Below, piece after piece: positions 1-7,481 of a stretch of 18,095 nt of DNA. The notes below the pieces were generated by a model. That model worked only from the letters and a program-made list of their open reading frames with translations, made no database searches and was not told where the DNA came from. Each line of letters opens with the position of its first letter. Position 1 is the stretch's first letter. Both the position numbers and the translations under genes were made by a program. The DNA comes from DATCJU01 sp036562635 (GTDB lineage: Bacteria; Actinomycetota; Actinomycetes; Mycobacteriales; Pseudonocardiaceae): NCBI GenBank assembly GCA_036562635.1, contig DATCJU010000029.1:1-18095 (forward strand). The letters are read 5' to 3'.

Positions 1-61
1 TCCACATTGCCACAGATCGCGCGGAACTCATAACCGCGCAGGTCAGAGGCATGTACGGACC

Positions 62-893
62 ATGACGACCATCGTGCACCGCAGCTGCGCACCCACCGAA
101 ACGCCCACTCGCCCGGCTCGGTGTCGACGAGAACCCCCACCGTCGGGGTCGGTGCCTGGCCTGGCCGTGTCACGGGTGTTCTCGTCGCCGGCCCGACCAC
201 CGGAGGCGTTCCCCACGCTGGTCTCCGGCCTGCACACCCGACCCGCGATCATCAGCCACGACGGCGACCAACACGGGTACAGCTCGAACTGACCCCGGCC
301 GGGGCCCGGTCGTTGTTCGGGCTGCCCACCACCGCACCGGCCGGCACCCTCACGAGCCTGGAGGACCTCCTCGGCACGGACGCGACCGAGCTGGTGGAGC
401 GCATGCGTGCCGCCCGCACGTGACCGGAGCGGTTCGCGGTGCGCGACGACGTGCTCACCCGACACGTCGGGCGACGGGGCCCGGCTCCGACGGAGCTGAC
501 ACACGCCTGGCGACTTCTCCTCCGCAACGGCGGGACGATCCGCGTCGACCGGCTCGCGTCCGAGGTGGGCTGGAGCCGGCGCTACCTGAACCGGTGTTTC
601 TCCTGCGAGTCCGGGTTGAGCCCGAAGGACGCGGCCCGGGTGGTGCGTCTCCACCGGTCACGGATCACCCTGCAGCGGCCGGACCGGCCGACACTGGCCG
701 AGCTGCCGCCCGGTACCGGTTCCGTCTACCTGGTCACCGACCAGGTAGACGCGCTCTTCGAGCGGGCTCGGGCCGCCGGGGCGACGGTGGTGCATGCAGG
801 AATCCGAGGACGAGGCCCTCGGGTCGCGCAGCTTCTCGGCGCGCGACCCGGAGGGGGGTGTGCCGGAACCTCGGCACCTACGGCGGCACGTGA
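62..893 (+). pseudogene. Decayed AraC-family regulator fused to the C-terminal part of a VOC protein
   Basis: Three frames must be joined to read this gene. Frame 2 gives a stretch ending in SGLHTRPAIISHDGDQHG. Restoring one G in the GGG at 275-277 continues it into frame 1 as VQLELTPAGARSLFGLP, typical of the N-terminal domain of DUF6597-type AraC regulators. A TGA at 421-423 sits where PERFAV is normally preceded by Trp. The reading then resumes with an AraC helix-turn-helix (VDRLASEVGWSRRYLNRCF, about 541-597). At about 703 the HTH domain stops halfway and passes into LPPGTGSVYLVTDQVDALFERARAAG, a glyoxalase/VOC C-terminal half. That half is shifted again near 793-800 (GSRSFSARDPEGG in frame 2) and at the G6 run 853-858 (NLGTYGG in frame 3, stop 891-893). 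AraC and VOC genes of this type are often neighbours, so an internal deletion probably joined them. The true 5' end is uncertain. Several independent lesions make sequencing error an unlikely sole cause. Confidence 0.8.
724..750. repeat. Perfect 12-bp inverted repeat inside the VOC remnant
   Basis: GTCTACCTGGTC (724-735) and GACCAGGTAGAC (739-750) are exact reverse complements separated by ACC. The repeat encodes VYLVTDQVD in the VOC fragment, where family members usually read something like VTDDPD. It could be chance, or a templated change within a decaying gene. It is not followed by a T-run, so a terminator role is doubtful. Confidence 0.75.
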
Positions 894-908
894 TCCGGCG
901 CGCGTCGG

Positions 909-1355
909 TCAGTCGGGGGTGGACTCGGTGCGCCAGGCCTCGGCGTAGCGGCGTTCCTGCGCGGCACGTTCCGCGGCGTTGCGTGCCGCGTGGACGGCGG
1001 CGACGGTGCCCGGCGGGTAACCGGCCTTGACCGCGCGGTGTTCGGCGGTCTCGTGTATGTAGGCGAACGAGTAGAAGAAACCGAGGAGGACCCCGGCGAA
1101 CACGGAGGCCAGGCGGATGCCGACCGGCCCGGGGAGCGCCAGGTAGATCAGGATCCCGAGTGGGGCCATCTGCACCGTGGCGCGGATCAGGTGGCGCAGC
1201 ACCCAGGTGCGGGCGGTGACGTCGTGCAGGACCCATTCCCGGTAGCGGGGCGGCAGCCCGGCACCGTAGACGTAGAGCAGCCAGCGGACGGGTCCCGGGC
1301 GCGGAGATCCGCGCTTCTCGTTCAACTCCCCACTCGTTGACACTTGAACCACCAT
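909..1355 (-). CDS. DUF5313 family membrane protein
   Basis: The 148-residue product matches the actinobacterial DUF5313 pattern: a short polar N-terminus, the conserved GAGLPPRYREWVLHDVTARTWVLRH block (about 31-55), two hydrophobic segments (about 61-77 and 80-100), then YIHETAEHRAVKAGYPPGT and a basic, Ala/Arg-rich C-terminus (about 120-142). It is a predicted small inner-membrane protein and no function is known for the family. The start is unsure: ATG at 1355 has no clear ribosome binding site; GTG at 1343 lies 7 nt after a TATGGT hexamer and could be a leaderless start; TTG at 1325 follows GGGGAG too closely. The frame remains open upstream to 1448, but that part is composition-driven and crosses the tRNA terminator. 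The stop is 16 bp from the AraC/VOC remnant and no terminator is seen between them. Confidence 0.85.
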   Translation of the reverse strand: MVVQVSTSGELNEKRGSPRPGPVRWLLYVYGAGLPPRYREWVLHDVTARTWVLRHLIRATVQMAPLGILIYLALPGPVGIRLASVFAGVLLGFFYSFAYIHETAEHRAVKAGYPPGTVAAVHAARNAAERAAQERRYAEAWRTESTPD

Positions 1356-1416
1356 ACCGGGGGTGGTTCCCGGGGCGCTACCCGACGGAACGGTGTTCGC
1401 AGACTCCGGGAACGAC

Positions 1417-1446
1417 GAAGGCCCAGGTGCTCTGACCTGGGCCTTC
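1417..1446 (-). terminator. Terminator of the tRNA-Gly gene
   Basis: A perfect 12-bp stem (GAAGGCCCAGGT at 1417-1428, ACCTGGGCCTTC at 1435-1446) with a 6-nt loop lies a few bases beyond the 3' end of the minus-strand tRNA. The stem alone is strong and no long U-run follows, which is common in high-GC actinobacteria. Confidence 0.75.
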
Positions 1447-1451
1447 ACGCT

Positions 1452-1525
1452 TGGAGCGGGCGACGGGAATCGAACCCGCGTCTACAGCTTGGGAAGCTGT
1501 CGTTCTACCATTGAACTACGCCCGC
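1452..1525 (-). tRNA. tRNA-Gly (anticodon CCC)
   Basis: The minus strand folds as a standard tRNA. The 7-bp acceptor stem is GCGGGCG with CGCCCGC. The D arm contains TAGTTCAATGGTAGA. The anticodon stem ACAGC/GCTGT closes the loop TTCCCAA, giving anticodon CCC. The T arm reads GCGGGTTCGATTCCCGT. The discriminator is U, as in bacterial tRNA-Gly, and CCA is encoded (1452-1454). It decodes GGG. It is followed by the hairpin at 1417-1446. Confidence 0.95.
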
Positions 1526-1538
1526 GTTGCTGCGCTGA

Positions 1539-1544
1539 AGCATA
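1539..1544 (-). promoter_or_regulatory. Candidate -10 box of the tRNA-Gly promoter
   Basis: TATGCT on the minus strand lies 13 bp upstream of the mature tRNA 5' end. A TGGACA hexamer about 19 bp further upstream could serve as the -35 box. The spacing is long, so only the -10 is offered with moderate support. Confidence 0.45.
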
Positions 1545-1651
1545 CATGGTGCCCCTGGTGATCTGTCCAGTCGGGGTGGTCGGGGGCACGCGATCAGGGT
1601 GTTCCTCCTCATCGTGACCAGGGCACCTGCCGCGCCGGTTCATCCGGTTCG

Positions 1652-1657
1652 TACCCT
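1652..1657 (+). promoter_or_regulatory. Candidate -10 box giving a leaderless dcd transcript
   Basis: TACCCT ends 6 bp before the GTG start of dcd at 1664, which would place the transcription start on the start codon. No Shine-Dalgarno sequence precedes the GTG, which agrees with leaderless initiation. No good -35 box is visible. Confidence 0.4.
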
Positions 1658-1663
1658 GGTCCA

Positions 1664-2260
1664 GTGTTGTTGAGCGATCGGGACCTGCGTAAGGAGGTCG
1701 AGTCGGGACGGCTCGTCCTCGACCCCTTCGACCCCGCGATGGTGCAGCCGTCGAGCATCGACGTGCGGCTGGACCGTTTCTTCCGGGTCTTCGACAACAC
1801 GAAGTACACCCACATCGACCCGCAGCTCCAGCAGGACGAGCTGACCTCGCTGGTGGAGACCGACGGCGACGAGCCGTTCGTGCTGCACCCCGGCGAGTTC
1901 GTCCTCGGTTCCACCTTCGAGCGGGTCACCCTGCCCGACGACCTGGCCGGCCGCCTGGAGGGCAAGTCCTCGCTCGGCCGGCTCGGCCTGCTCACCCACT
2001 CCACCGCCGGGTTCATCGACCCCGGTTTCTCCGGGCACATCACCCTGGAGCTCTCGAACGTCGCCAACCTGCCCATCACGCTGTGGCCGGGCATGAAGAT
2101 CGGGCAGCTCTGTCTGTTCCGACTCACCAGCCCCGCCGAGCACCCCTACGGTTCCGAGGTGGTGGGCTCCCGCTACCAGAACCAGCGTGGCCCCACCCCG
2201 TCGCGGGCCTACCTGAACTTCCACCGCGTCGACACCCGCCGTCCCGCCGACGACGAGTGA
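1664..2260 (+). CDS. dcd: dCTP deaminase, probably the bifunctional dUMP-forming type
   Basis: This 198-residue protein is a clear dCTP deaminase of the dUTPase-fold superfamily, acting as a homotrimer in the cytoplasm to supply dUMP for thymidylate synthesis. Recognisable blocks are MLLSDRDLRKEV at the start, QPSSIDVRLD (28-37), the nucleotide-binding EGKSSLGRLGLL (99-110), HSTAGFIDPGFSGHITLELSN (112-132, with Glu129 the expected catalytic residue), WPGMKIGQL and the C-terminal GPTPSRAYLNF (176-186), which closes over the substrate. It closely resembles the Mycobacterium tuberculosis enzyme, which is known to deaminate dCTP and hydrolyse dUTP in one active site. Bifunctionality here is inferred from that resemblance. 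The GTG start aligns with the family N-terminus. The gene is monocistronic and ends in the shared hairpin at 2401-2435. Confidence 0.96.
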   Translation: MLLSDRDLRKEVESGRLVLDPFDPAMVQPSSIDVRLDRFFRVFDNTKYTHIDPQLQQDELTSLVETDGDEPFVLHPGEFVLGSTFERVTLPDDLAGRLEGKSSLGRLGLLTHSTAGFIDPGFSGHITLELSNVANLPITLWPGMKIGQLCLFRLTSPAEHPYGSEVVGSRYQNQRGPTPSRAYLNFHRVDTRRPADDE

Positions 2261-2400
2261 CCGCGGCGGCCGTGCCACCCGCCCGGTCCCGGGGCGGTCA
2301 CGGCCGCCGACGGTCCCCGCATCCCGGCCGGACCACGACCGGGGTGCCCTGACCCGGCTCGTCCCCCCGCGCACGGACCGCGGGTGGTGCCCCTGACGCG

Positions 2401-2435
2401 ACGGGGCGCGCCACCCCTCGGGTGGCGCGCCCCGT
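2401..2435. terminator. Strong bidirectional terminator between dcd and etfD
   Basis: A perfect 16-bp stem (2401-2416 with 2420-2435) has a 3-nt CTC loop. It lies 140 bp past the dcd stop and 21 bp past the stop of the oppositely oriented etfD gene. With no T-run on either side, it probably works through stem stability or as a barrier to convergent transcription. Confidence 0.85.
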
Positions 2436-2456
2436 GCACCTCGTGGGCCGGTCGGC

Positions 2457-4730
2457 TCAGTTGCCGGTGGAAGGCTGCTTGTCCTGCTCGGTCAGCGGGG
2501 TGCCGCTCGGCTTCTCGTCGGTCGGCGTGTCACCGCCCGAACCGTTCTGCCCACGCTTGACCGCCTGCAGCAGCAGCTGCGCGACGTCCAGCACCTCGAC
2601 CGACTCGGGAGCCGCCTTCTCGTTCTGTCGGGCGGTCAGGCCGTCGGTCATCATCACGCGGCAGAACGGACAACCCGTGGCGATCTTGCTGGGTGCGGTG
2701 CCCAGCGCCTCGTCCACCCGCTCCAGGTTGATCCGCTTGCCGATCCGCTCCTCCATCCACATGCGGGCACCACCGGCGCCACAGCACAGGGCCCGGTCGG
2801 CGTGCCGCGGCATCTCCCGCAGGTTCGCCCCGGCCGCACCGACCAGCTCACGCGGCGGCGTGTACACCTTGTTGTGCCGGCCCAGGTAGCACGGGTCGTG
2901 GTAGGTGACGTCCTCGGTCACCGGGGCCACCGGCACCAGCCGCTTCTCCCGCACCAGCCGGTTCAGCAGCTGGGTGTGGTGCACGACCTCGTAGTGGCCG
3001 CCCAGTGCCGGGTACTCGTTGCCCAGGGTGTTGAAGCAGTGCGGGCAGGTCACCACGATCTTGCGCTTGCCCGGCTCGCGGCCCTCGAAGACCGTGTTGA
3101 GCACCTCGACGTTCTGCTGGGCCAGCATCTGGAACAGGAACTCGTTGCCGGCCCGCCGTGCCGGGTCACCGGTGCAGGTCTCCTCCGGTCCGAGCACCAC
3201 GTACTTGACCCCGGCGATGTGCAGCAGCTCGGCCACGGCGCGGGTGGTCTTCTTGGCACGGTCCTCGAACGCGCCGGCGCAGCCGACCCAGAACAGGTAC
3301 TCGACGTCGTCGGCGAGCTCGCCGTCGAACACCGGCACCTCGAAGTCCAGGTCCTCGGTCCAGGCCAGCCGGTCCTTGGCGTTCTGGCCCCACGGGTTGC
3401 CCTTGTTCTCCAGGTTCTTGAACATCCCGCCCAGCTCGGTCGGGAAGTTCGACTCGATCAGCACCTGGTAGCGGCGCATGTCGACGATGTGGTCGACGTG
3501 CTCGATGTCCACCGGGCACTGCTCGACGCAGGCACCACAGGTGGTGCAGGACCACAGCACGTCGGGGTCGATGACCCCCAGCTCGTCCGGGCCACCGATC
3601 AGCGGGCGCTCGGCCTCGGCCAGCGCCAGGGCGTCGATCTTCGCCAGGCGGGCCTCGGCGTCGTCACCGACGATGCCGATCTCCTCGCCGGTCATGTCCT
3701 TGCGGCCACCGGCCAGCAGGTAGGGGGCCTTGGCGTAGGCGTGTTCCCGCAGGCTGGTGATGACCAGCTTCGGCGACAGCGGCTTGCCGGTGTTCCAGGC
3801 CGGGCACTGCGACTGGCACCGACCGCACTCGGTGCAGCTGGTGAAGTCCAGCCAGCCCTTCCAGGAGAAGTCCTCGATCTTGCCGGCGCCGAAGACGTCC
3901 TTCTCCGGGTCGGCCTCCTCGAAGTCCAGCGGCTTGCCACCGCTCATCATCGGCTTGAGCGCGCCCAGCGCCACGCCGCCGTCGGCCTCACGCTTGAAGT
4001 AGATGTTGAAGAACGCGGTGAACCGGTGCCAGGCCACGCCCATGGTGATGTTGCGGGCGATGACGATGGCCCAGCTCATGGAGACCAGGACCTTGAGCGC
4101 GGCGAAGATCGAGACACCGGCGGTGACCGCCGGGAGCACGGCGCCCAGGGCGTGCGAGAGGGGCGCGGCCCAGACCGGGTAGGGCAGCAGGTCGTTGGCC
4201 GCCTTGAACCCGCGGATGGCGAAGATGCAGATCGCCACCGCCAGGATGATTCCCTCGACGAAGTAGGCCTGCCAGAAGTTCGAGCCGGCGAACCGGGACT
4301 GGCGGTCGGCGCGCCGCGGGTGGTTGAGCTGCCGGATCGTGATCAGCGTCAGGATGCCCAGCAGCGTGGTGAAGGCGATGATCTCGACGAACAGGCCCCA
4401 GGGCGCCCATCCGCCGAGCAGGGGCAGCTCGAAGTGCGGGTCGAACACCTCGCCGTAGGCCTCGACCAGGGTCAGCACCAGCGAGCCGAAGCCGACCATC
4501 ACGAACCAGTGCGCGACACCCACCCGCGACCACTTGAGCATGCGGGTGTGCCCCAGGGTCTCCTTCAGCATGGTGCCGAAGCGAGGACCGAAGGGGCTCT
4601 TGCGGCTGGGATCCGGCTGCCCGAGGCGCACCGTGCGCACCATGCGGGTCACCGTCTGCGCCACCATCACGACGGCGACCAGCGTGACGGCGACGCAGAT
4701 CAGGCCCAGCGTGATCTGCAGAGCACCCAT
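2457..4730 (-). CDS. etfD: EtfD-like membrane Fe-S oxidoreductase (electron transfer from ETF to quinone)
   Basis: The 757-residue protein starts with transmembrane helices (about 2-25, 70-92, 110-133, 152-173 and 190-226) resembling the heme b NarI-like domain, with His61, His74, His137 and His193 as possible ligands. Two [4Fe-4S] motifs follow (Cys299/302/305/309 and Cys395/398/401/405), then a heterodisulfide-reductase-type CCG region (Cys484, Cys519, Cys562/565, Cys614, Cys649-650, Cys687/690). The charged C-terminal tail is low in complexity. This is the architecture of M. tuberculosis Rv0338c, known as EtfD, which is functionally tied to EtfBA in acyl-CoA oxidation. The ATG at 4730 is chosen because GGAGAG lies 7 nt upstream; the frame also has an ATG 16 codons earlier without such support. 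A palindrome at 4819-4834 matches one upstream of fadE. The etfBA genes are not in this window. Confidence 0.9.
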   Translation of the reverse strand: MGALQITLGLICVAVTLVAVVMVAQTVTRMVRTVRLGQPDPSRKSPFGPRFGTMLKETLGHTRMLKWSRVGVAHWFVMVGFGSLVLTLVEAYGEVFDPHFELPLLGGWAPWGLFVEIIAFTTLLGILTLITIRQLNHPRRADRQSRFAGSNFWQAYFVEGIILAVAICIFAIRGFKAANDLLPYPVWAAPLSHALGAVLPAVTAGVSIFAALKVLVSMSWAIVIARNITMGVAWHRFTAFFNIYFKREADGGVALGALKPMMSGGKPLDFEEADPEKDVFGAGKIEDFSWKGWLDFTSCTECGRCQSQCPAWNTGKPLSPKLVITSLREHAYAKAPYLLAGGRKDMTGEEIGIVGDDAEARLAKIDALALAEAERPLIGGPDELGVIDPDVLWSCTTCGACVEQCPVDIEHVDHIVDMRRYQVLIESNFPTELGGMFKNLENKGNPWGQNAKDRLAWTEDLDFEVPVFDGELADDVEYLFWVGCAGAFEDRAKKTTRAVAELLHIAGVKYVVLGPEETCTGDPARRAGNEFLFQMLAQQNVEVLNTVFEGREPGKRKIVVTCPHCFNTLGNEYPALGGHYEVVHHTQLLNRLVREKRLVPVAPVTEDVTYHDPCYLGRHNKVYTPPRELVGAAGANLREMPRHADRALCCGAGGARMWMEERIGKRINLERVDEALGTAPSKIATGCPFCRVMMTDGLTARQNEKAAPESVEVLDVAQLLLQAVKRGQNGSGGDTPTDEKPSGTPLTEQDKQPSTGN

Positions 4731-4818
4731 GCCGTGCCTCTCCTGTCGGTCAGTGCCCACCCGCGTCGCGTGATGCACCGGGCGGCGTCCTCATTACGTT
4801 CCTGGCAGCCTACGCCTA

Positions 4819-4834
4819 GTTACTGGTGAGTAAC
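4819..4834 (-). promoter_or_regulatory. Palindromic operator candidate upstream of etfD
   Basis: GTTACTGGTGAGTAAC is a 6-bp perfect inverted repeat around 4 nt, about 90 bp upstream of the etfD start. A TAGGCT hexamer at 4807-4812 on the minus strand could be the -10 box, so the palindrome would overlap the -35 region. Read toward etfD it begins GGTTACTC, exactly as the fadE site at 11493-11508 does read toward fadE. A TetR-type repressor is the likeliest binder; this is inference. Confidence 0.6.
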
Positions 4835-5217
4835 CACCGTGGCGTGGCCACCGTCGCACCATCCTCCGCATCCGACCCCGCCCGACACACGCCAACCCCC
4901 GGACACGCCGCAGGCTCGCCCTTGCGGGTGAGTCACGAATGCGCCGTTCGGCATGCCCATCCGGGCGTCGGACACCCGGGTCGGACACGCGGCGCCACCA
5001 TTCCGGCCGCGGAGCGACCAGTTCGCTCACCCACGGGAGTTCCTTGTCGCCCAACAGTTTTCCCTTGTCCGGCACGCACTGCCAGAACCACGGCACGGAG
5101 CTACGGTTGACACAACGTCACCTGGCCAGGCCGATCCCTGTTCCCAAGTTCCGACTCGACGACGGTGCCGGTCCCGCCCCTTCGGCCGGGTCGCACCGCT
5201 GATGGGGGGCGCGTGCC
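4835..5217. other. Long intergenic region between divergent etfD and the unknown gene at 5218
   Basis: No convincing gene lies here: the open frames on both strands (for example 4794-5096 minus) lack family similarity and good start signals. Visible elements are an inverted repeat GAGCGA-N5-TCGCTC (5012-5028) and a perfect TTGACA at 5107-5112, which has no good -10 box at the usual distance. The region could hold a long leader or a small RNA, but nothing in the sequence demonstrates either. Confidence 0.5.
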
Positions 5218-5880
5218 GTGGCCACGTGGATGTGGGACGACTTCCCGGTCGTGGAGTCCGACGAGACGAGGCAGGACTGGGTCGAGCTCCCGGAGAACGG
5301 AATCGGTGCCGCCATCGCCTGGGCGATGGGACCGGAACGGGTGTGCCGGGTCCACGACACCCCCTACCAGCACTGGGACACCGTGATGATGCGCGCCACC
5401 GGCCCGGTCACCGAGGCCGGACGGGAGCCCCGCACCGCCACCGACCAGGAAATGATCGACGACGCGGTCGACGCCTACCTGCGGCAGCTGCAGCTGCCCG
5501 ACCGCCCCCGCGGCTACCGCTGGTTCCTGCGCCGACCGGCGGCCACCCGGGACAGCCGACACTTCTGGGCCCTGCTCAACGCGCACATGCAGCGGGACGC
5601 CGGGGACGACAACCACCCCAGGACGGTGCTGGTCCTGGTCAAACAGGTGCTCGGCCGCCTGTACGACGCCCCACCCGCACCGGCCGTACCCGCCACGGCG
5701 GAACACCCGGCGCCCCGGGTCGGGCTCGTACCGGAGCAGTGCCCCAGCCCGGCGGCCACGGCCGAACTCGACGTCGAACCGCGACAGGACCCCGTGCCGG
5801 GACCGACACCGGAACCGGCGGGTCCCACCCCCACGAGGCTCGAACCCGACCAGGCCACCCCGGCCGCCGGCAACGGTTGA
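5218..5880 (+). CDS. Hypothetical protein with a Pro-rich C-terminal tail
   Basis: I do not recognise a family for this 220-residue protein. The GTG start is supported by a GGGGGG ribosome binding site 8 nt upstream. The first 140 residues look like a folded, acidic, Trp-rich domain (MATWMWDDFPVVESDE, WVELPENGIGAAIAWAMG, RGYRWFLRRP, HFWALLNAHM). From about 141 onward the chain is rich in Pro, Ala, Thr and Glu and is probably disordered. There is no signal peptide or membrane segment, so it is likely cytoplasmic. The single clear Cys in the first domain is in RVCRVHDTPYQHW. It ends 12 bp from the convergent stop of the next gene, and no terminator is visible in that gap. Codon positions keep the strong third-position GC of genuine genes. 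Confidence 0.75.
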   Translation: MATWMWDDFPVVESDETRQDWVELPENGIGAAIAWAMGPERVCRVHDTPYQHWDTVMMRATGPVTEAGREPRTATDQEMIDDAVDAYLRQLQLPDRPRGYRWFLRRPAATRDSRHFWALLNAHMQRDAGDDNHPRTVLVLVKQVLGRLYDAPPAPAVPATAEHPAPRVGLVPEQCPSPAATAELDVEPRQDPVPGPTPEPAGPTPTRLEPDQATPAAGNG

Positions 5881-5892
5881 GCCCGACGACCG

Positions 5893-6375
5893 TCACAGTT
5901 CGACGAGATCGACGTCCACCGAGGCAGGCTGGCGCCAGCGGAGCACCGCCCACTCCATGCGGGTGGTGAGCCGGTCCAGCCACTCGTCCAGCTCCAGCGG
6001 CTCCCCACCACCGCGGTACCACCACTCCTCGTGGTCGGGCAGTCCCGCCAGTTCGCTCCACGCCGGGTAGATCAACTCACAGCGCACCTCGACCTCACCG
6101 CCACGCGGCTTCCGCAACCCGAACCGGCGGGCCAGCACGATCACGGCCAGCTCCCGCCCTCTTCGCGCCTTGCGGACGAACCGGTAGCCCACGGCGTCGC
6201 TCACCGGCGGATGGGGTGACTCGAACCGAGTCGCGGCGAAACTGCGGAACGCCCGCAGCACGGCGTCGGCGCGCAGGGTGCACGGGTCCGCGGCCCGCGC
6301 GGCGAGCAACCGGCGCAGGGTCTCGGACGCGATACCGAACGGCGGTTGATCGGGCACGACGTTCATCCTGCCCAT
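5893..6375 (-). CDS. Hypothetical protein
   Basis: A 160-residue product with no family I can name. It has a basic middle (VGYRFVRKARRGRELAVIVLARRFGLRKPRGGEVEVRCEL, about 63-101) and an acidic, Trp-rich C-terminal half (AWSELAGLPDHEEWWYRGGGEPLELDEWLDRL, about 105-136). No signal peptide or membrane helix is seen. The start is uncertain: ATG at 6375 or the ATG at 6366 are both possible and neither has a convincing ribosome binding site. The longer frame to 6450 adds a Pro/Arg stretch with no support. It converges tail to tail with the gene at 5218, which is also Trp-rich and unassigned. No homology between the two is evident by eye. Confidence 0.65.
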   Translation of the reverse strand: MGRMNVVPDQPPFGIASETLRRLLAARAADPCTLRADAVLRAFRSFAATRFESPHPPVSDAVGYRFVRKARRGRELAVIVLARRFGLRKPRGGEVEVRCELIYPAWSELAGLPDHEEWWYRGGGEPLELDEWLDRLTTRMEWAVLRWRQPASVDVDLVEL

Positions 6376-6478
6376 CACTACCCGATGGATCGCACGGGGC
6401 CGGGGCACGACACACGCCGCACCACCGGCCTCCTTCCAACCGGTGATCATCCACCCCGGCCCCGGCGTCGCCCGTGCT

Positions 6479-6493
6479 GCGGGGACACCCCGC
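6479..6493 (-). terminator. Short hairpin downstream of the DapA-family gene
   Basis: GCGGGG and CCCCGC form a 6-bp GC stem with an ACA loop, starting 5 bp past the stop at 6499. It is small for a terminator and may only contribute to 3' end stability. Confidence 0.35.
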
Positions 6494-6498
6494 CCCGG

Positions 6499-7275
6499 TC
6501 AGCTCATCCGGGAGTGCACCGGTGTGCCGAAGTGCTCGGCGACCAGCTCCTTGAGCCCGCGCGGGAAGGCACTCCTGCTCCGCAGGTGCACCGACAGCAG
6601 TGCCCGCTGTGCCTCACCGTCCGGCGGCGCCGGGGAGCCGAAGGCCGCCACCGCCAGCTCCGGAACCGCGTTGGCCACCGCGAGCAGCGCACCGGTGGCC
6701 CCCAGCAGGCCGGCGGAGGCCGTCAGGGCCGACGACCCCACGTAGGTCCAGCCCTCCCACACCGACAGCTCCCGCAGCAGCCGCTCCACGTCGCCGCTGG
6801 AGTCCTTCAGCCCGGCCACCGGCAGGTCGGGCAGCAGCTCCACCGGCACCTCGCCACCGGCCACGCCCGGGAAGTGGTAGGCCAACACCGGAACCGAACC
6901 GGCCGCCTCGGCCACCTTCTCGTAGAAGGGGCGTGGGTCGGTGCACCGGCGCGGCGGGGCCACCAGCACCGCGTCCGCCCCGGCGGCCACCACGGCACGC
7001 ACCCGCTCCGTCGCCTGGCCGACCCACGCGCCGGACGCCCCGGCGATCACGGGCACGTCCACGGCGGCGCGCACCGCCTCGACCAGCTTGACCCGCTCGG
7101 AGTCGTCAAGTGCGTCCGCCTCACCGGTGGTCCCCGCGACCAGCACGGCACGTACCCCGGCCTCGACCAGCCGAGCGGCGTGTGCTGCGGTCTCCTCGTA
7201 CGCCACACCGGCGTCCTCGTCGAAGAAGGTCACCAGCGCGACACCGATACCACGCCACAGCGGTTCCTGGGTCAT
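6499..7275 (-). CDS. DapA-superfamily aldolase/lyase
   Basis: The 258-residue product has the class I aldolase signatures of the dihydrodipicolinate synthase/N-acetylneuraminate lyase family: GTTGEA at 48-53 (carboxylate-binding), Tyr133 in AYHFP, and the Schiff-base Lys157 in GLKDSSGD. Chemistry is therefore pyruvate-dependent aldol addition or cleavage, or a related dehydration, in a TIM barrel in the cytoplasm. It is shorter than typical DapA (about 290 residues). It also lacks the housekeeping lysine context, so a catabolic role, such as a 2-keto-3-deoxy sugar acid or related substrate, is more likely than lysine synthesis. The ATG at 7275 follows GGAGG by about 10 nt; a TTG 6 codons upstream is an alternative. 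It lies about 200 bp downstream of the dehydrogenase gene on the same strand and may share its pathway. Confidence 0.85.
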   Translation of the reverse strand: MTQEPLWRGIGVALVTFFDEDAGVAYEETAAHAARLVEAGVRAVLVAGTTGEADALDDSERVKLVEAVRAAVDVPVIAGASGAWVGQATERVRAVVAAGADAVLVAPPRRCTDPRPFYEKVAEAAGSVPVLAYHFPGVAGGEVPVELLPDLPVAGLKDSSGDVERLLRELSVWEGWTYVGSSALTASAGLLGATGALLAVANAVPELAVAAFGSPAPPDGEAQRALLSVHLRSRSAFPRGLKELVAEHFGTPVHSRMS

Positions 7276-7438
7276 CCTCGGCCGTCCTCCCAACTCCTCA
7301 CGTCCACGGGGCGGATCCTCGACTCACGTCGACCGTCACCCGTGCCGTTCGGTCCTGTATCCACCAGCCGGATGAAGCACCACTCCAGCGCGGAACCGGC
7401 GCGATGACAAGAACCCTTTTGGTCACAGGAGCAGAGAT

Positions 7439-7456
7439 GTACCCAGGTGGGGGTAC
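7439..7456. repeat. Small inverted repeat between the dehydrogenase and DapA-family genes
   Basis: GTACCC (7439-7444) and GGGTAC (7451-7456) flank 6 nt. They lie in a locally A/T-richer patch (about 7400-7480) just beyond the dehydrogenase stop. It could be a weak terminator for that gene or an operator for the next one; the sequence does not decide. Confidence 0.4.
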
Positions 7457-7481
7457 AACGGGATGCGACGGAACGAGTAAC

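Noticed and set aside
1452..1525. tRNA-Gly as an integration site for a mobile element
   Set aside because: No integrase and no repeat of the tRNA 3' end was noticed nearby, and the neighbouring genes are ordinary chromosomal ones.
2802..4829. A 675-codon open frame on the plus strand opposite etfD
   Set aside because: It is the antisense shadow of a high-GC gene. Its translation is rich in Gln, His, Val and Arg with no domain, while the minus strand encodes complete Fe-S motifs.
4794..5096. A 100-codon minus-strand frame upstream of etfD
   Set aside because: It has no recognisable family or ribosome binding site, is Arg-rich as random high-GC frames are, and would overlap the etfD promoter region and palindrome.
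5107..5112. TTGACA as a firm promoter for the gene at 5218
   Set aside because: The hexamer is perfect, but no TANNNT box lies 16-19 bp downstream, so I note it only as a component of the intergenic region.
7405..7480. A small plus-strand gene beginning ATGACAAGAACC in an A/T-richer patch
   Set aside because: No ribosome binding site is present, and the frame runs on into the antisense of the dehydrogenase gene without any recognisable product.
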